The position numbers and the translations under genes are program-made. Under the pieces are notes generated by a model that was given only the letters and a program-made list of their open reading frames with translations, did no database searches and was not told where the DNA came from. Of a stretch of 64,000 nt of DNA, positions 34,634-44,219 are shown piece by piece (positions within the stretch are counted from its first letter, which is position 1; each line of letters starts with the position of its first letter). The stretch comes from JACVRN01 sp963715565 (GTDB taxonomy: Bacteria > Acidobacteriota > Blastocatellia > Pyrinomonadales > Pyrinomonadaceae), in NCBI GenBank assembly GCA_963715565.1, contig OY970256.1, forward strand, positions 744,001-808,000, written 5' to 3'.

Positions 34634-35344
34634 TTGGAAATCAGGCCCGAGATAGTTAAAGCCGGTAAAGCCCGTGGACGTAAGGCGCAGGGAGAGCGCA
34701 CGCGACAGGCTATTCTTGAAACCGCCGTGGACATAGCCTCTGCCGAAGGGTTGGAAGGGCTGACCATTGGGCGGCTGGCGACCGCGTTGTCCATGAGCAA
34801 GAGCGGGCTGTTCGCGCACTTCGGCTCGAAAGAGGACTTGCAGCTTGCGACCGTAGAGGCGGCGCGCGCCGTCTTTATACGCGAGGTCATTCAACCGGCT
34901 TTCGAGGCCGAGCACGGCATCGCGCGTCTCTGGCAGCTTTGTCACATCTGGCTCAACCACGTAGAGGGCGGAGTCTTTCGCGGGGGCTGCTTTTTTGCCG
35001 CCGCCGCCTCAGAGTTTGATGGCCGTCCGGGTCTTGTGCGCGACCGCATCGCCGGGATCATGAAAGAGTGGTTTGCCACGCTCCGCCGTGCGGTCGTCGA
35101 AGCACAGGCAGCAGGCCAGATAAAGCGCGAGGTTGATCCGGTTCAACTAGGCTTCGAGTTCATCTCGCTTGAGCTTGGAGCCAACTGGGCTTTCCAGCTA
35201 CACGGCGACAGGCAATCGTTTTCGCGTGCGCGCGAGGCCGTGCATGAACGCCTGCGCCGCGTGGCAACGACGCGCGGTGCAAAGCTTTTGCCGCCGCTCA
35301 AAGAGACGCGAGGGCGACGCCGCCGCGCTGCTGCTGCGCGTTAA
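34634..35344 (+). CDS. TetR-family transcriptional regulator
   Basis: A 236-residue regulator. The N-terminal DNA-binding domain is typical (RQAILETAVDIASAEGLEGL, then TIGRLATALSMSKSGLFAHF), residues about 18-65. The C-terminal ligand domain has RGGCFFAAAASEFDGRPGLV, seen in TetR members of the YfiR/TetR_C_6 group. The start is TTG. The ACGAACGTTCGT palindrome in its promoter suggests autoregulation. The ligand and other targets are unknown; the AraC gene 32 bases downstream is a likely co-transcribed partner. Confidence 0.9.
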   Translation: MEIRPEIVKAGKARGRKAQGERTRQAILETAVDIASAEGLEGLTIGRLATALSMSKSGLFAHFGSKEDLQLATVEAARAVFIREVIQPAFEAEHGIARLWQLCHIWLNHVEGGVFRGGCFFAAAASEFDGRPGLVRDRIAGIMKEWFATLRRAVVEAQAAGQIKREVDPVQLGFEFISLELGANWAFQLHGDRQSFSRAREAVHERLRRVATTRGAKLLPPLKETRGRRRRAAAAR

Positions 35345-35376
35345 TCAAACGGGTCTTAAATATTTGGAGGCATGAG

Positions 35377-36234
35377 ATGAGTGACGTGTCGCCGGTCGTA
35401 TTCAAGAGGCAAGCCGAATGGGACGGCATCAAGCTCGTACACTTCCGCTTCCGCCAGGGTGCGATGCCGGAGCACAGCGTTAAAGAACACATGATTACAC
35501 TGCCGCTCAATGGCCGTTGCGGCGGCGAGATACGCACTGCGAACGGGATGCGCGCTCGCGGCACAAACGACCAGAGCGTGTGCGTGATTCCTTCGGGTCA
35601 TCCTTTCTCTGTGGAACTCGATGGCGAATCCGAACAGCTCGCCATCTATCTTGAGCCTTCACTGGTCGTGCGCGCGGCTGAAGATGCACACGTCGTTTCA
35701 AGCCACAGGGTCGAGGTCATAGAAAGCTGTGCGCCGAACGACAAGGTAACCAGAAGCGTCGGGCTGGCGCTTCTGGCAGAGCTTGATTCGGAAGCCCCCG
35801 GCGGTCGCCTGTACGCTGAATCGCTGGCGAATATTCTGGCCGTTCATCTACTTAGAAATTACACGGCCCTGGGCGACAGCACGCAGGCGCAGAGATTCAA
35901 GGGCGGCCTGTCAGGTCGAAAGCAAAGGCGCGTGATGGCCTTTATAGCGGACAACTACGAAAGCGATTTGAGTCTGGCGGAGCTGGCGCGCGTGGCCGGG
36001 ATGAGCACGTTTCACTTCGCGCGCGAGTTTAAGAGAACGACCGGCACAACGCCTCATCAATATTTAATCAACTTCCGCGTGGAGCGCGCCAAGGCGCTCC
36101 TGACCGAAAGCGAGATACCGCTCGTAGAAGTCAGCTCCCTCTCCGGTTTCAGCCACCAGAGCCACTTCACCAGACTCTTTCGCAGGCTCACGGGAATGAC
36201 CCCGAATTCTTACCGATTGATGTTCCAAATTTAA
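35377..36234 (+). CDS. AraC-family transcriptional regulator
   Basis: A 285-residue regulator. An N-terminal cupin-like sensing part (FRFRQGAMPEHSVKEHMITL) precedes the AraC double helix-turn-helix at residues about 185-283 (LAELARVAGMSTFHFAREFK, VEVSSLSGFSHQSHFTRLFR, then TGMTPNSYR). The ribosome site GGAGG is well placed before the ATG. It lies 32 bases after the TetR gene, so the two regulators are probably co-transcribed. The effector is unknown. Confidence 0.9.
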   Translation: MSDVSPVVFKRQAEWDGIKLVHFRFRQGAMPEHSVKEHMITLPLNGRCGGEIRTANGMRARGTNDQSVCVIPSGHPFSVELDGESEQLAIYLEPSLVVRAAEDAHVVSSHRVEVIESCAPNDKVTRSVGLALLAELDSEAPGGRLYAESLANILAVHLLRNYTALGDSTQAQRFKGGLSGRKQRRVMAFIADNYESDLSLAELARVAGMSTFHFAREFKRTTGTTPHQYLINFRVERAKALLTESEIPLVEVSSLSGFSHQSHFTRLFRRLTGMTPNSYRLMFQI

Positions 36235-36248
36235 TTCAAGACAATTCA

Positions 36249-36393
36249 AACAGGGATGGACAGGATAGACAGGATAAAAACAAATGATAAATGCAAAGTG
36301 CAAAGTGCAGAATTAAAGAATAGCTTTTCATTCATCATTTTGCATTTTGACTTTTGCATTGCTTTTATCCTGTCTATCCTGTCCATCCCTGTT
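36249..36393. repeat. Long hairpin repeat, type AACAGGGATGGACAGGAT, copy A
   Basis: Perfect 31-base arms at 36249-36279 and 36363-36393 enclose an 83-base AT-rich interior that is also partly palindromic. The interior is nearly identical to the reverse complement of the interior of copy B (52348-52483), so the two copies are inverted relative to each other. It lies between the AraC and TPR genes. Confidence 0.9.
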
Positions 36394-36524
36394 AATTTCT
36401 TCTGTCCGTTTGGAAGTAGCAAGATTAGTCAAGCGCCAGCAATAACGGGAAAGACCGGAGGCGCTCGCAGCGAGTAAGCTCCTTCCATCGTCGGCGTTCA
36501 AAACCGGCGATAGGAGGAGTGAAG

Positions 36525-37241
36525 ATGAGACAGAAAAGATTGGTGTTGTTGGCGATACTGTTGGTGATGTTATCGGGCGGCGTGGGCCAGGCCCAGATGA
36601 GTTTGCGTGAGGCGGATGAAGCCGTCAGGCGCGGTAACGAAAGATACGCGCGCTCGGAGTACGAAGCGGCCATCAGGGAGTACAGGAGCGTGCCGCAAAC
36701 TGCGGGCGAAATTTATGCCCAGTCCCTGTACAACATAGGCGTCTGCTATTACGAGCTGTGGCGCACTGAAGACGCCATAGCGATGTACAGGAAAGCGGTT
36801 GAGGCAAGCGGTGGCCGTTACCCGAAAGCTCTCTACGCGCTCGGCGTCGCGCTCAGGGATGCTGGGAAAACTGTGGAAGCGAAACAAGCCTTCAGAGAGG
36901 CCATCAAGACTTCGGACGGAAAGCACGCGGCGGCCCACTACATGTTAGGGCTCGTGGTGATGAGCGAAGGCGATTATCCTGCGGCTGCCGCGCTTTTCAG
37001 AGAAGCCATCGCGCTCTCCAATGACCTGTTCCCGGCAAGCCATAACAATCTGGGAGTGATGCTCGTGAAGATGGGTCGTCTGGAAGAAGCCGAGCGGGAA
37101 TTCGAGGCTGCGCTCCGCCAGTCGAGGGGCAAGTTTGACGAGGCGTCCCACAATCTAAAGCTCTGCCGCACCCTTCAGGCATCACCCGGAAAAGCCCCGG
37201 TGGCGTTACTCAAGACGGTTCAAACAAACGCGCGACAATGA
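36525..37241 (+). CDS. Exported tetratricopeptide-repeat protein
   Basis: A 238-residue protein with a signal peptide (LVLLAILLVMLSGGVGQAQ) followed by about five TPR units (for example AVRRGNERYARSEYEAAIRE and ALYALGVALRDAGKTVEAK). It probably acts as a periplasmic or envelope scaffold. The start is the ATG at 36525, because AGGAGG (36512-36517) lies 7 bases before it; an in-frame GTG at 36519 is too close to that site. No neighbour indicates its partner. Confidence 0.85.
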   Translation: MRQKRLVLLAILLVMLSGGVGQAQMSLREADEAVRRGNERYARSEYEAAIREYRSVPQTAGEIYAQSLYNIGVCYYELWRTEDAIAMYRKAVEASGGRYPKALYALGVALRDAGKTVEAKQAFREAIKTSDGKHAAAHYMLGLVVMSEGDYPAAAALFREAIALSNDLFPASHNNLGVMLVKMGRLEEAEREFEAALRQSRGKFDEASHNLKLCRTLQASPGKAPVALLKTVQTNARQ

Positions 37242-37300
37242 AGCGTGCGAAGAGATAATACGGCTCGTGTTCAACGAACATTCGCGGCTCAACAAGCAGT

Positions 37301-37457
37301 AGCTCCGTAGGAGCGCGGATGTTTATAGTTAGCAGATAGCAATTGGAGACAAGCTCCGTAGGAGCGTCATGTCATGAATGAAGCACATGACGCTCCTACG
37401 GAGCTTGTTATTTAATGATGACAATCAGGCTATAAACATTCTCGCTCCTACGGAGCT
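37301..37457. repeat. Nested hairpin repeat, type CTCCGTAGGAG, copy B
   Basis: The inner perfect repeat has 24-base arms at 37349-37372 and 37385-37408. The outer pair is AGCTCCGTAGGAGCG...TTTATAG (37301-37327) against its complement at 37430-37457, with few mismatches. It lies between the ends of the TPR gene (plus) and the DMT-transporter gene (minus), so it may end both transcripts. Confidence 0.9.
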
Positions 37458-37483
37458 AAACCAGAACGAAGGGGGTTTCACTG

Positions 37484-38404
37484 CTAATGCACGGACCTGT
37501 GTGGGAGTTCTTCTGAAAGGTCTCGGGCGCGGCGCTTGAGCGTGGAAACCACGAGCGCCGCGAGCACCAGTAGCCCGCCGAGCACCTGAACCAGCGACAG
37601 CTTTTCACCAAGCAGGAGAATCGCGGCCACGGTTGCCGTCAGCGGCTCGACCGTGCTCAACAGTGAAGCTTCCGTGCTCGTCAGTTTCTCCAGTCCCATC
37701 AGAAACAGAATCATAGGCGCGACCGTGCAGAAGAGGGCCAGACCGATGATGGAAATCCACACCTCGCTATTTAACTCGAAAGCTTTAGGCAAGGCTTGCG
37801 GCGACCAAAGAAGCAGCGCCACGGTTCCAGCCGTGATGATGTAGAGCCCTGCGGCGAGCGGATTGACACGAAGCAGGACGCGGCTCGAAGCCAGAATGTA
37901 ACCCGCGTAAAAGAGCGCCGAGAGCAGCGCCAGACCCACCGCGCCCCACTTCTCCACACGGATGTTGCCCCACAGGAGCAGGGCAAGCCCGGCTATAACC
38001 ACGGGCAGCGCGAGCCATTGCACGCGCGTCACACGCTCTTTAAAAAAGAGACGCGCGCCCAGTGTGACCACGACCGGATAGGTGTATAGCAGAAGCACCG
38101 TGAGCGAAGCAGTGAGACCTTCGAGCGCGTTGAAATAGAGCGTGGAAAAGACCGCGTAACCACAGACGCCCAGAGCGGCGCACGACAGAATCTGTCTTGC
38201 GCTCATTTTCAAAATGCGACGGCGCGTGAGAAGAACGTAGGCCCAGAGAATAATCGCAGCGAGCAGAAACCGTAGCGCCAGCAGTTCCCCTGCCACTGCA
38301 CCGGCTTCAAAGGCGCGCTTCCCCAGAACTCCTATCAGGCCATAGCCGATGGCCGACACGATAATCTGTATGACGCCCGTGATGCGCCGACGCGGTTTTC
38401 CCAT
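37484..38404 (-). CDS. EamA/DMT-family membrane transporter
   Basis: A 306-residue inner-membrane protein with about ten hydrophobic helices in two EamA halves (first half ending near FFKERVTRVQWLALPVVIAG, second ending near LLLGEKLSLVQVLGGLLVLA). The repeated E-K/R motif after the fourth helix of each half is typical. Members export amino acids, nucleobases or drugs; the substrate is unknown. It lies 18 bases downstream of the ligase-acyltransferase fusion gene and is probably co-transcribed with it. Confidence 0.9.
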   Translation of the reverse strand: MGKPRRRITGVIQIIVSAIGYGLIGVLGKRAFEAGAVAGELLALRFLLAAIILWAYVLLTRRRILKMSARQILSCAALGVCGYAVFSTLYFNALEGLTASLTVLLLYTYPVVVTLGARLFFKERVTRVQWLALPVVIAGLALLLWGNIRVEKWGAVGLALLSALFYAGYILASSRVLLRVNPLAAGLYIITAGTVALLLWSPQALPKAFELNSEVWISIIGLALFCTVAPMILFLMGLEKLTSTEASLLSTVEPLTATVAAILLLGEKLSLVQVLGGLLVLAALVVSTLKRRARDLSEELPHRSVH

Positions 38405-38422
38405 GAGGCTCTCGTTCAGGTC

Positions 38423-41227
38423 TTAAGGCTGGCGCATCTCTTCCAGCATGCGCTGGATTCTGGCCTTCAACTCCGCAGTCACCTTCTCGTAAACCATCTC
38501 CTGATCGTCAGCATCATCGACAAAGGTCTTCGCCATGATGGGCTCGCCAAAACGAATTTTGACTTTCGCGGGTCGAATGCGCAGGGACTTGCGCGGCCAG
38601 ATGCGATAAACGCCGTCGAGCGCCACGGGCACAATAGGCACGTTCAGCTCGGTCGCCAGCACGCCCGCGCCTTTCTTAAATTCCGTGAGCTTACCGTCAA
38701 AGGAGCGCTGGCCTTCCGGGTAGATGTTGAGAATCTTGCCCGCGCGAAGACCGGCGGCCCCGGCACGCATGGCGCGCAGTAGATTCGTGTCCGGGTCAAT
38801 CGGCACGACGTTTATCAGGCGCGCCAGTTGGGCCATCAGGAAGTTTGTGAAATACATGCTTGCGCCGACGTGAAAAATATTCCGGAGCACACGGCGCGGG
38901 TAAACTGCGCACACCAGAAACGGGTCAAGGTAGCTTTGATGATTCGGGCAAATGAGAAACGGAGGCTTGAGTGTGGTCAGGACTTCGCTTCCCTTCACGT
39001 CCATGCGAAAGAAGAGCCGCGCGCCGAAGTAGAAGAGGCGCAGGATGAGATAGGCAAAGAGGGATGTCAAAGGCTTGCGCTTTGTAAGCGCGCCAATCTC
39101 GGGAACATCTGGTGAATCTGCGACAAGAATCTCGCGCCAGCTAAACTTTGATGATGACAATCCGGCTGTTGCGGCCTTGATTTCTTTCGCTGAAGATGAA
39201 GGGGCAAGGGCGGCTGCGCCTCTTGAATTAACTTTCGCCTCCGCCAGCTCTATCACTTCACGCACCTTTAAGGCGGCAGCCGCTTCTTCCGGCTCAAGCT
39301 CTACATTGAGCGCCTGTTCCAGACTCACGATGCACTCGGCGCGCGCAAGCGAGTCCAGACCAAGATCGATTTCCAGATTCATCTCCGGGTGAATCTCTTC
39401 CGCTTCTCGCGCGTGCTGTTTGATAGCTGCGACGAAGGCACGGCCCGCGGTTGAATTCATGAGCGCGCGGTCCTCCGCCGTGAAGACTAACTCGGCCTGT
39501 GTTTGACGAGCGCTTGCGCCGAGCGCGCCGGACATCTCCAACTGGTCGCGCAGCTCAAAGCGTCGCACCTTCCGCGTGGAGGTCCGGGGCAGGGCTTCGG
39601 CGCGGATAATAAAATCATGCACACGTTGATATTCAGGAAGCTCGCGCCCCAGATTTTCAAGATCAAAGCGAATGGCCTCGCCCGCATTGGCTATCTTCTG
39701 CGCTTTGAGATAATCAAAATCCGGCACGACGACCGCGCATAATTTTTCACTGCGCTTGAAATCGCTCGCTTCATCACGGACGCCGAGGACGCAGATTTCG
39801 CTGACCATCCCTGAGCGCCCGTAGTGAGCTTCGACATCTTCCGGAAAAACGTTCTTACCCGAAGGCGTGATAATCACATCCTTTTTTCGACCGACGATGT
39901 AGAGATGCCCCTCAGGGTCGAAGCGCCCAAGGTCGCCGGAGCGAAACCAACCGTCCGCAGTAAAGGCTTCACGATTCGCCGCAGGGTTGCGATAGTAGCC
40001 CGGCATCACAATCGGCCCGCGAATCTGCACCTCGCCTATGCCCTCGTGGTCGGGCTCGTTAATCCTCACCTCGACGCCGTTGAGAGGCGTTCCCACCGAG
40101 CCGATTTTGTTGTCCTCAAAACGCGTCACGGTCGCAGCGCCCGCCGTTTCCGTCAACCCGTAACCTTGCAGGATGGTGAAGCCCAGTCGATGAAAATCCT
40201 TTGCCACGTCTTCGTCAAAGCTTGCTCCCGCCGTGACGGCCAATCTGAGACGGCCTCCGAAACCATCATGCACGCGACGAAAGAAGAGGCGACCGGCGTT
40301 GATGCTTAAAGCATCGCGCAAAAATCCGTTGACGCTCAGCATCGTTTTGAACAGCGCGCGCACAGGCGCAGATTGTGAGCGCACCGCGTCGAAGATTTTT
40401 TTGTGAAAGAGATACCACAAACGAGGCACGCCTATGAGAGTGGTCGCGCCGCCTTCTTTCAGACCGCGCTCTATCTCGGCGCTCGTTAGCTCCGTCATGT
40501 AGACGACGCGCGCTCCGATGATGGTGGCGAGCCAGAGATTGACTATCTGCGAGTAAGCATGAAAGAGCGGCAGAAGGCTCAGGACCACTTCACGGTCTGT
40601 AATCTTCATGACCTCTTCGACCTTATCGCTCTCTGCATAAATATTTCCGTGCGTGAGCGGCACGCCCTTCGGCACGCCGGTCGTGCCCGAAGTGTAGATA
40701 AGCACGGCCATATCTTCGGCGCGTGCGGGCGGCTGCGCGGAAACGAATTCAGGCGGGACGGGCGTCTCGGCCCAATCGTCAAAACGCGCAAGGCCGTCGG
40801 GCGCTTCCAGTGGCAGAAGCGCGACGCCCCGAAGGTTTCGGCCCAGACGGTCACAGGCGGCGCGGAATTTTTCGAGCGCCGAGGGAGAGACGAACGCAAG
40901 CTTTGTTTCCGAGTCTTCGAGGAAAGCGGCGATGGTGCCAGCGGGAGCCGCAGGGTCAAGCGGCACGGCCACTGCCCCGCGATAAAGAATGCCGAGGTAG
41001 GCTATGGCCCAGTGCGGGTGGTTCTCGCCGATGATGCAGACGCGGTCGCCAAAAGCTATATCTTCAAGGCCAAGGCGAAAAGCTATGCTTCTCACCTGCG
41101 CAAGCATCTGGCCGAAGGTCGTTGTCTCTTTGACATTCGGCCCGACGAGCATCATCGCTACCGCACTGGGGCGTGCGGCGGCAGCCGCGACAACTCTCTG
41201 GCAGAAGGTCTCTTTTTCTGCTGACAT
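38423..41227 (-). CDS. Fusion: acyl-AMP ligase, acyl-carrier domain and 1-acylglycerol-phosphate acyltransferase
   Basis: A 934-residue multidomain protein. The adenylate-forming domain is at about 1-570, with P-loop YTSGTTGVPKG from Tyr178 and the acid motif DGWFRSGDLGRFDPEGHLYI. An acyl-carrier domain follows, with Ser626 in GLDSLARAE as the phosphopantetheine site. The C-terminal PlsC domain has NHQSYLD (His763, Asp768) and YPEGQRS. It probably activates a fatty acid, holds it on its own carrier and transfers it to a lysophospholipid, similar in logic to Aas but in reverse domain order and with a carrier inserted. The ATG at 41227 is favoured over a TTG that lies in a repeat. Confidence 0.9.
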   Translation of the reverse strand: MSAEKETFCQRVVAAAAARPSAVAMMLVGPNVKETTTFGQMLAQVRSIAFRLGLEDIAFGDRVCIIGENHPHWAIAYLGILYRGAVAVPLDPAAPAGTIAAFLEDSETKLAFVSPSALEKFRAACDRLGRNLRGVALLPLEAPDGLARFDDWAETPVPPEFVSAQPPARAEDMAVLIYTSGTTGVPKGVPLTHGNIYAESDKVEEVMKITDREVVLSLLPLFHAYSQIVNLWLATIIGARVVYMTELTSAEIERGLKEGGATTLIGVPRLWYLFHKKIFDAVRSQSAPVRALFKTMLSVNGFLRDALSINAGRLFFRRVHDGFGGRLRLAVTAGASFDEDVAKDFHRLGFTILQGYGLTETAGAATVTRFEDNKIGSVGTPLNGVEVRINEPDHEGIGEVQIRGPIVMPGYYRNPAANREAFTADGWFRSGDLGRFDPEGHLYIVGRKKDVIITPSGKNVFPEDVEAHYGRSGMVSEICVLGVRDEASDFKRSEKLCAVVVPDFDYLKAQKIANAGEAIRFDLENLGRELPEYQRVHDFIIRAEALPRTSTRKVRRFELRDQLEMSGALGASARQTQAELVFTAEDRALMNSTAGRAFVAAIKQHAREAEEIHPEMNLEIDLGLDSLARAECIVSLEQALNVELEPEEAAAALKVREVIELAEAKVNSRGAAALAPSSSAKEIKAATAGLSSSKFSWREILVADSPDVPEIGALTKRKPLTSLFAYLILRLFYFGARLFFRMDVKGSEVLTTLKPPFLICPNHQSYLDPFLVCAVYPRRVLRNIFHVGASMYFTNFLMAQLARLINVVPIDPDTNLLRAMRAGAAGLRAGKILNIYPEGQRSFDGKLTEFKKGAGVLATELNVPIVPVALDGVYRIWPRKSLRIRPAKVKIRFGEPIMAKTFVDDADDQEMVYEKVTAELKARIQRMLEEMRQP

Positions 41228-41233
41228 ACAGGT

Positions 41234-41317
41234 AAGTCCAAAGTCCAAAGTCTCAAGTCCAAAGTCAAAGACAGATTCTTTCTTTTGACTTGGGATTTGG
41301 GATTTGGGATTTGGGGC
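41234..41317. repeat. Imperfect hairpin repeat of GTCCAAA/TTTGGGA words
   Basis: The left side is built of repeated AAGTCCAAAGTC units (41234-41269). The right side is built of GGGATTT units (41284-41317, TTGACTTGGGATTTGGGATT) and pairs with the left with some mismatches. It lies in the leader of the ligase fusion gene, between it and the flavoprotein gene. Confidence 0.65.
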
Positions 41318-41370
41318 TTTTATTTAAGAGAGTAAAGCACACGGCTATTCGCTCCCACTCGAATGCTCAA

Positions 41371-42540
41371 TTACACGTATTGACCGGCGGCAAAGCCTGA
41401 AGCCCATGCCCATTGAAAATTATAACCGCCCAGATGTCCAGTCACATCCACCACTTCGCCTATGAAAAAAAGACCGGGCGCACGCTTTGCCTCCATCGTT
41501 TTAGACGATAGCTCACCCGTGTCAACGCCTCCGGCAGTGACCTCCGCTTTCCTGTATCCTTCAGTCCCGCCCGGTCGAAGCTGCCAGTGATGCAGTTCAT
41601 TCAGAATCTCCAGAAGCTCGCTTTCGCTAAACCGTTTGACGGGGCGCGAGCCTACAAAGAGGTCGCACCACGTATGAGCGAAACGCCTGGGCAGAAAGCG
41701 CGCCAGCAGATTATCAAGCTCCATGTCGCCGTCATTAATAGCAGCCATCATTTCATCAACATCAATGCCGGGAACTAAATCCAGTGTAACAATATCGCCG
41801 CGCCGCCAGTAGGAAGAGACCTGCAAGATGGCAGGCCCGCTCAATCCTCTGTGCGTAAAGAGAATGTTTTCCCTGAACTCGGCCCCATCACAACTCGCCA
41901 TGGCATCCACGGAAACGCCGCTCAAACTTTTAAGCTCTGCGAGCAACTCTTGCGTCAATGTGAACGGCACAAGCGCGGGCCGCGTCGGCTGAATCTTCAA
42001 ACCGAACTGCCGAGCAAGTTGATAACCAAAATCCGAAGCGCCCAAAGTAGGAATAGACAGCCCTCCGGTGGCTACGACCAAGGATGAAGAATTGAAAGCG
42101 CCGCGGTTTGTCTCAACCACAAAGTCATCTTCCCTGACAACGCTTCGCACGCGACAACCGCACTTGATTTCGACTCCGACGGCGCGGCATTCATACACCA
42201 GCATATCTATAATCTCTTGCGCGCTCCCGTCACAAAAGAGCTGCCCGAGCTTCTTTTCGTGATAAGCGATGCCGTGCTTTTCTACAAGGCGTATAAAATC
42301 TTCGGGCCGGTAGCGCGCGAGCGCCGATTTCGCAAAGTGCGGGTTGGCCGAAATAAAATTCGCTGGCGTGGTGTGTATGTTCGTGAAATTGCAACGGCCC
42401 CCGCCGGAGATTCTAATCTTGCGCCCGACCGTTTCATTATGCTCAAGGACGGCGACCGAGCGCCCGCGCTTTCCCGCCTCTATAGCACAGAAAAGCCCAG
42501 CCGCGCCTCCGCCTATTACAATGACATCAAAGCGTTCCAT
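41371..42540 (-). CDS. HI0933/BaiN-family FAD-dependent oxidoreductase
   Basis: A 389-residue flavoprotein. The FAD motif is DVIVIGGGAAGLFCAIEAGK at the N-terminus, followed by the family-specific KIRISGGGRCNFTN and GQLFCDGSAQEIIDML. The C-terminal part includes GGVDTGELSSKTMEAK and GLFFIGEVVDVTGHLGGYN. The family is usually annotated as NAD(P)/FAD-dependent oxidoreductase (YhiN/BaiN-like); the physiological substrate is unclear. The start ATG at 42540 matches the family start better than a TTG 8 codons upstream. Confidence 0.9.
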   Translation of the reverse strand: MERFDVIVIGGGAAGLFCAIEAGKRGRSVAVLEHNETVGRKIRISGGGRCNFTNIHTTPANFISANPHFAKSALARYRPEDFIRLVEKHGIAYHEKKLGQLFCDGSAQEIIDMLVYECRAVGVEIKCGCRVRSVVREDDFVVETNRGAFNSSSLVVATGGLSIPTLGASDFGYQLARQFGLKIQPTRPALVPFTLTQELLAELKSLSGVSVDAMASCDGAEFRENILFTHRGLSGPAILQVSSYWRRGDIVTLDLVPGIDVDEMMAAINDGDMELDNLLARFLPRRFAHTWCDLFVGSRPVKRFSESELLEILNELHHWQLRPGGTEGYRKAEVTAGGVDTGELSSKTMEAKRAPGLFFIGEVVDVTGHLGGYNFQWAWASGFAAGQYV

Positions 42541-42570
42541 GCTATGAATTAAATCATGGATCAAATTTCA

Positions 42571-42677
42571 AAGCGTACTCACCGCAGAGGCGCAGAGAGC
42601 GCAGAGATGACGCAGAGAAATGATTCAACTCTCTGCGTTAACTCCGCGTCCTCTGCGCCTCTGCGGTGAGTACGCTT
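42571..42677. repeat. Hairpin repeat, type CACCGCAGAG, copy B
   Basis: Perfect 27-base arms at 42571-42597 and 42651-42677 (left arm starts AAGCGTACTCACCGCAGAGG). It lies in the divergent gap between the flavoprotein and YcaQ-type genes, an unusual place for a terminator, so it may be a mobile or structural element. Related copies are at 34441 and 48114. Confidence 0.9.
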
Positions 42678-42777
42678 CGAAGCTAGATTCACTACTTTCA
42701 TATTAACCGTAATCATCGTACCATCCAACACCGCTCTCTCTTAATCATCGTTTACTTTCTACAAGGTCTAAAGATTG

Positions 42778-44019
42778 ATGTTGCTCAACCACATTGAAGC
42801 TCGACTGGTGATGCTTGCCGCACAGGGGCTTGATGCTCGTCCAAAGAAACGTGCGACAAAGCGCGACGTGCTGGCGTGCATACGGCGTATGGACGCGCTC
42901 CAGATAGATACCATACACGTCGTGGCGCGCAGCCCTTATCTGGTCCTGTGGAGCAGGCTTGGTGATTACGAGCCGCGCTGGCTCGACGAGCTGCTGGCCG
43001 AGGGCGCAATCTTTGAGTACTGGTCGCACGAAGCATGTTTTCTGCCCATCGAAGACTTTGCGCTCTATCGCCACCGGATGCTCAACGCCGAAGCGATGGG
43101 ATGGAAATATTCAAAGCAGTGGGTCAAAGAGCACAGGCGCGAGGTTGATTTTATTCTTCAAACAATTCGCGAGCGCGGGCCTGTGCGCTCGGCTGATTTC
43201 GAGCGCAAGGACGGCAAGGCCGGAGGCTGGTGGGAATGGAAGACGGAGAAGCGCGCGCTGGAGATGCTCCTGACAGCCGGAGAGCTGATGATAGCGCGGC
43301 GACAGAATTTTCATCGCGTCTACGACCTGCGAGAGCGAGTGCTTCCACGTTGGGATGATGCTTTACTTCCCTCTCTTGAAGAGACGCGGCGCACGTTGGC
43401 GCTCCATGCCGTGCGCGCCTTAGGCATTACTCAAGCAAGATGGGTGAGCGATTACTTTCGCACCGACCGTCGCGAGACGCTTGCGGTTCTTTCAGAGCTG
43501 GTCAAAGAGAAAGCTTTGTTGCCGGTTGAAGTCGATGGGTGGAAAGAGCCCGCGCTGGTTCATCCTGATAATATGAAGCTGGTTAAAGCAGCGACCGGGG
43601 GCAAGATTAAAGCCGAGCTGACAACGCTGCTCTCGCCTTTTGATCCGCTTGTCTGGGACCGCGCGCGTGCCAGCTTGATGTTCGATTTTGAATACAAGAT
43701 TGAATGCTATACGCCCGCACCGCTCAGGCGTTACGGTTACTTCACGCTTCCAATCCTGCGCCGTGGCGCTCTTGTCGGACGCCTGGATGCTAAAGCGCAC
43801 CGCAAAGAAGGAATCTTTGAAATCAAAACTCTACATCTGGAACCGGGTGTGCGCGTGGATGACGAAATGATAAACGACATCGCCGGAGCGATTCGCGAAT
43901 GCGCCGCGTGGCACGCGACACCGGAGACCCTTTTGCGCTCTGCGAATCCGTCGCGTGTTGCCGCACGTTTGCGCAAAGCTCTCAATCGCGAGTTCCAACA
44001 ATCCGCGTTATTGCCTTGA
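42778..44019 (+). CDS. ycaQ: YcaQ-type DNA glycosylase (crosslink unhooking, winged-helix family)
   Basis: A 413-residue HTH_42/AlkZ-like protein. The catalytic-loop motif near the N-terminus is Q42-I43-D44 in MDALQIDTIHVVARSPYLVL. The Q-x-D form is typical of the YcaQ subfamily, whereas AlkZ has Q-x-Q. Other family parts are FEYWSHEACFLPIEDF and, near the C-terminus, LLSPFDPLVWDRARASLMFD. Members unhook DNA interstrand crosslinks or remove alkylated bases. The ATG at 42778 is preferred over the TTG just before it. Subfamily assignment is from this motif only. Confidence 0.85.
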   Translation: MLLNHIEARLVMLAAQGLDARPKKRATKRDVLACIRRMDALQIDTIHVVARSPYLVLWSRLGDYEPRWLDELLAEGAIFEYWSHEACFLPIEDFALYRHRMLNAEAMGWKYSKQWVKEHRREVDFILQTIRERGPVRSADFERKDGKAGGWWEWKTEKRALEMLLTAGELMIARRQNFHRVYDLRERVLPRWDDALLPSLEETRRTLALHAVRALGITQARWVSDYFRTDRRETLAVLSELVKEKALLPVEVDGWKEPALVHPDNMKLVKAATGGKIKAELTTLLSPFDPLVWDRARASLMFDFEYKIECYTPAPLRRYGYFTLPILRRGALVGRLDAKAHRKEGIFEIKTLHLEPGVRVDDEMINDIAGAIRECAAWHATPETLLRSANPSRVAARLRKALNREFQQSALLP

Positions 44020-44219
44020 GGGGGCGCTCCCCTGCGTGATTAGATTTTAGACATCCCTCCCACAGCCCCGAGCATCTTAGCCCGTTCCTAAAACCGGGGC
44101 GGGCCGACGCTTTCCCTTATAACCCTTCGCAGCTCAAGAGCTTACACGACTCGACGCGCGGGGATTTCTGCGTCTTAGGGCAACCAATTTGAAAGGCAAA
44201 AAAATTTTACGAAGTAACG

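Noticed and set aside
40559..41224. 221-codon plus-strand frame
   Set aside because: Antisense to the adenylate-forming domain of the fusion gene, whose motifs are unambiguous.
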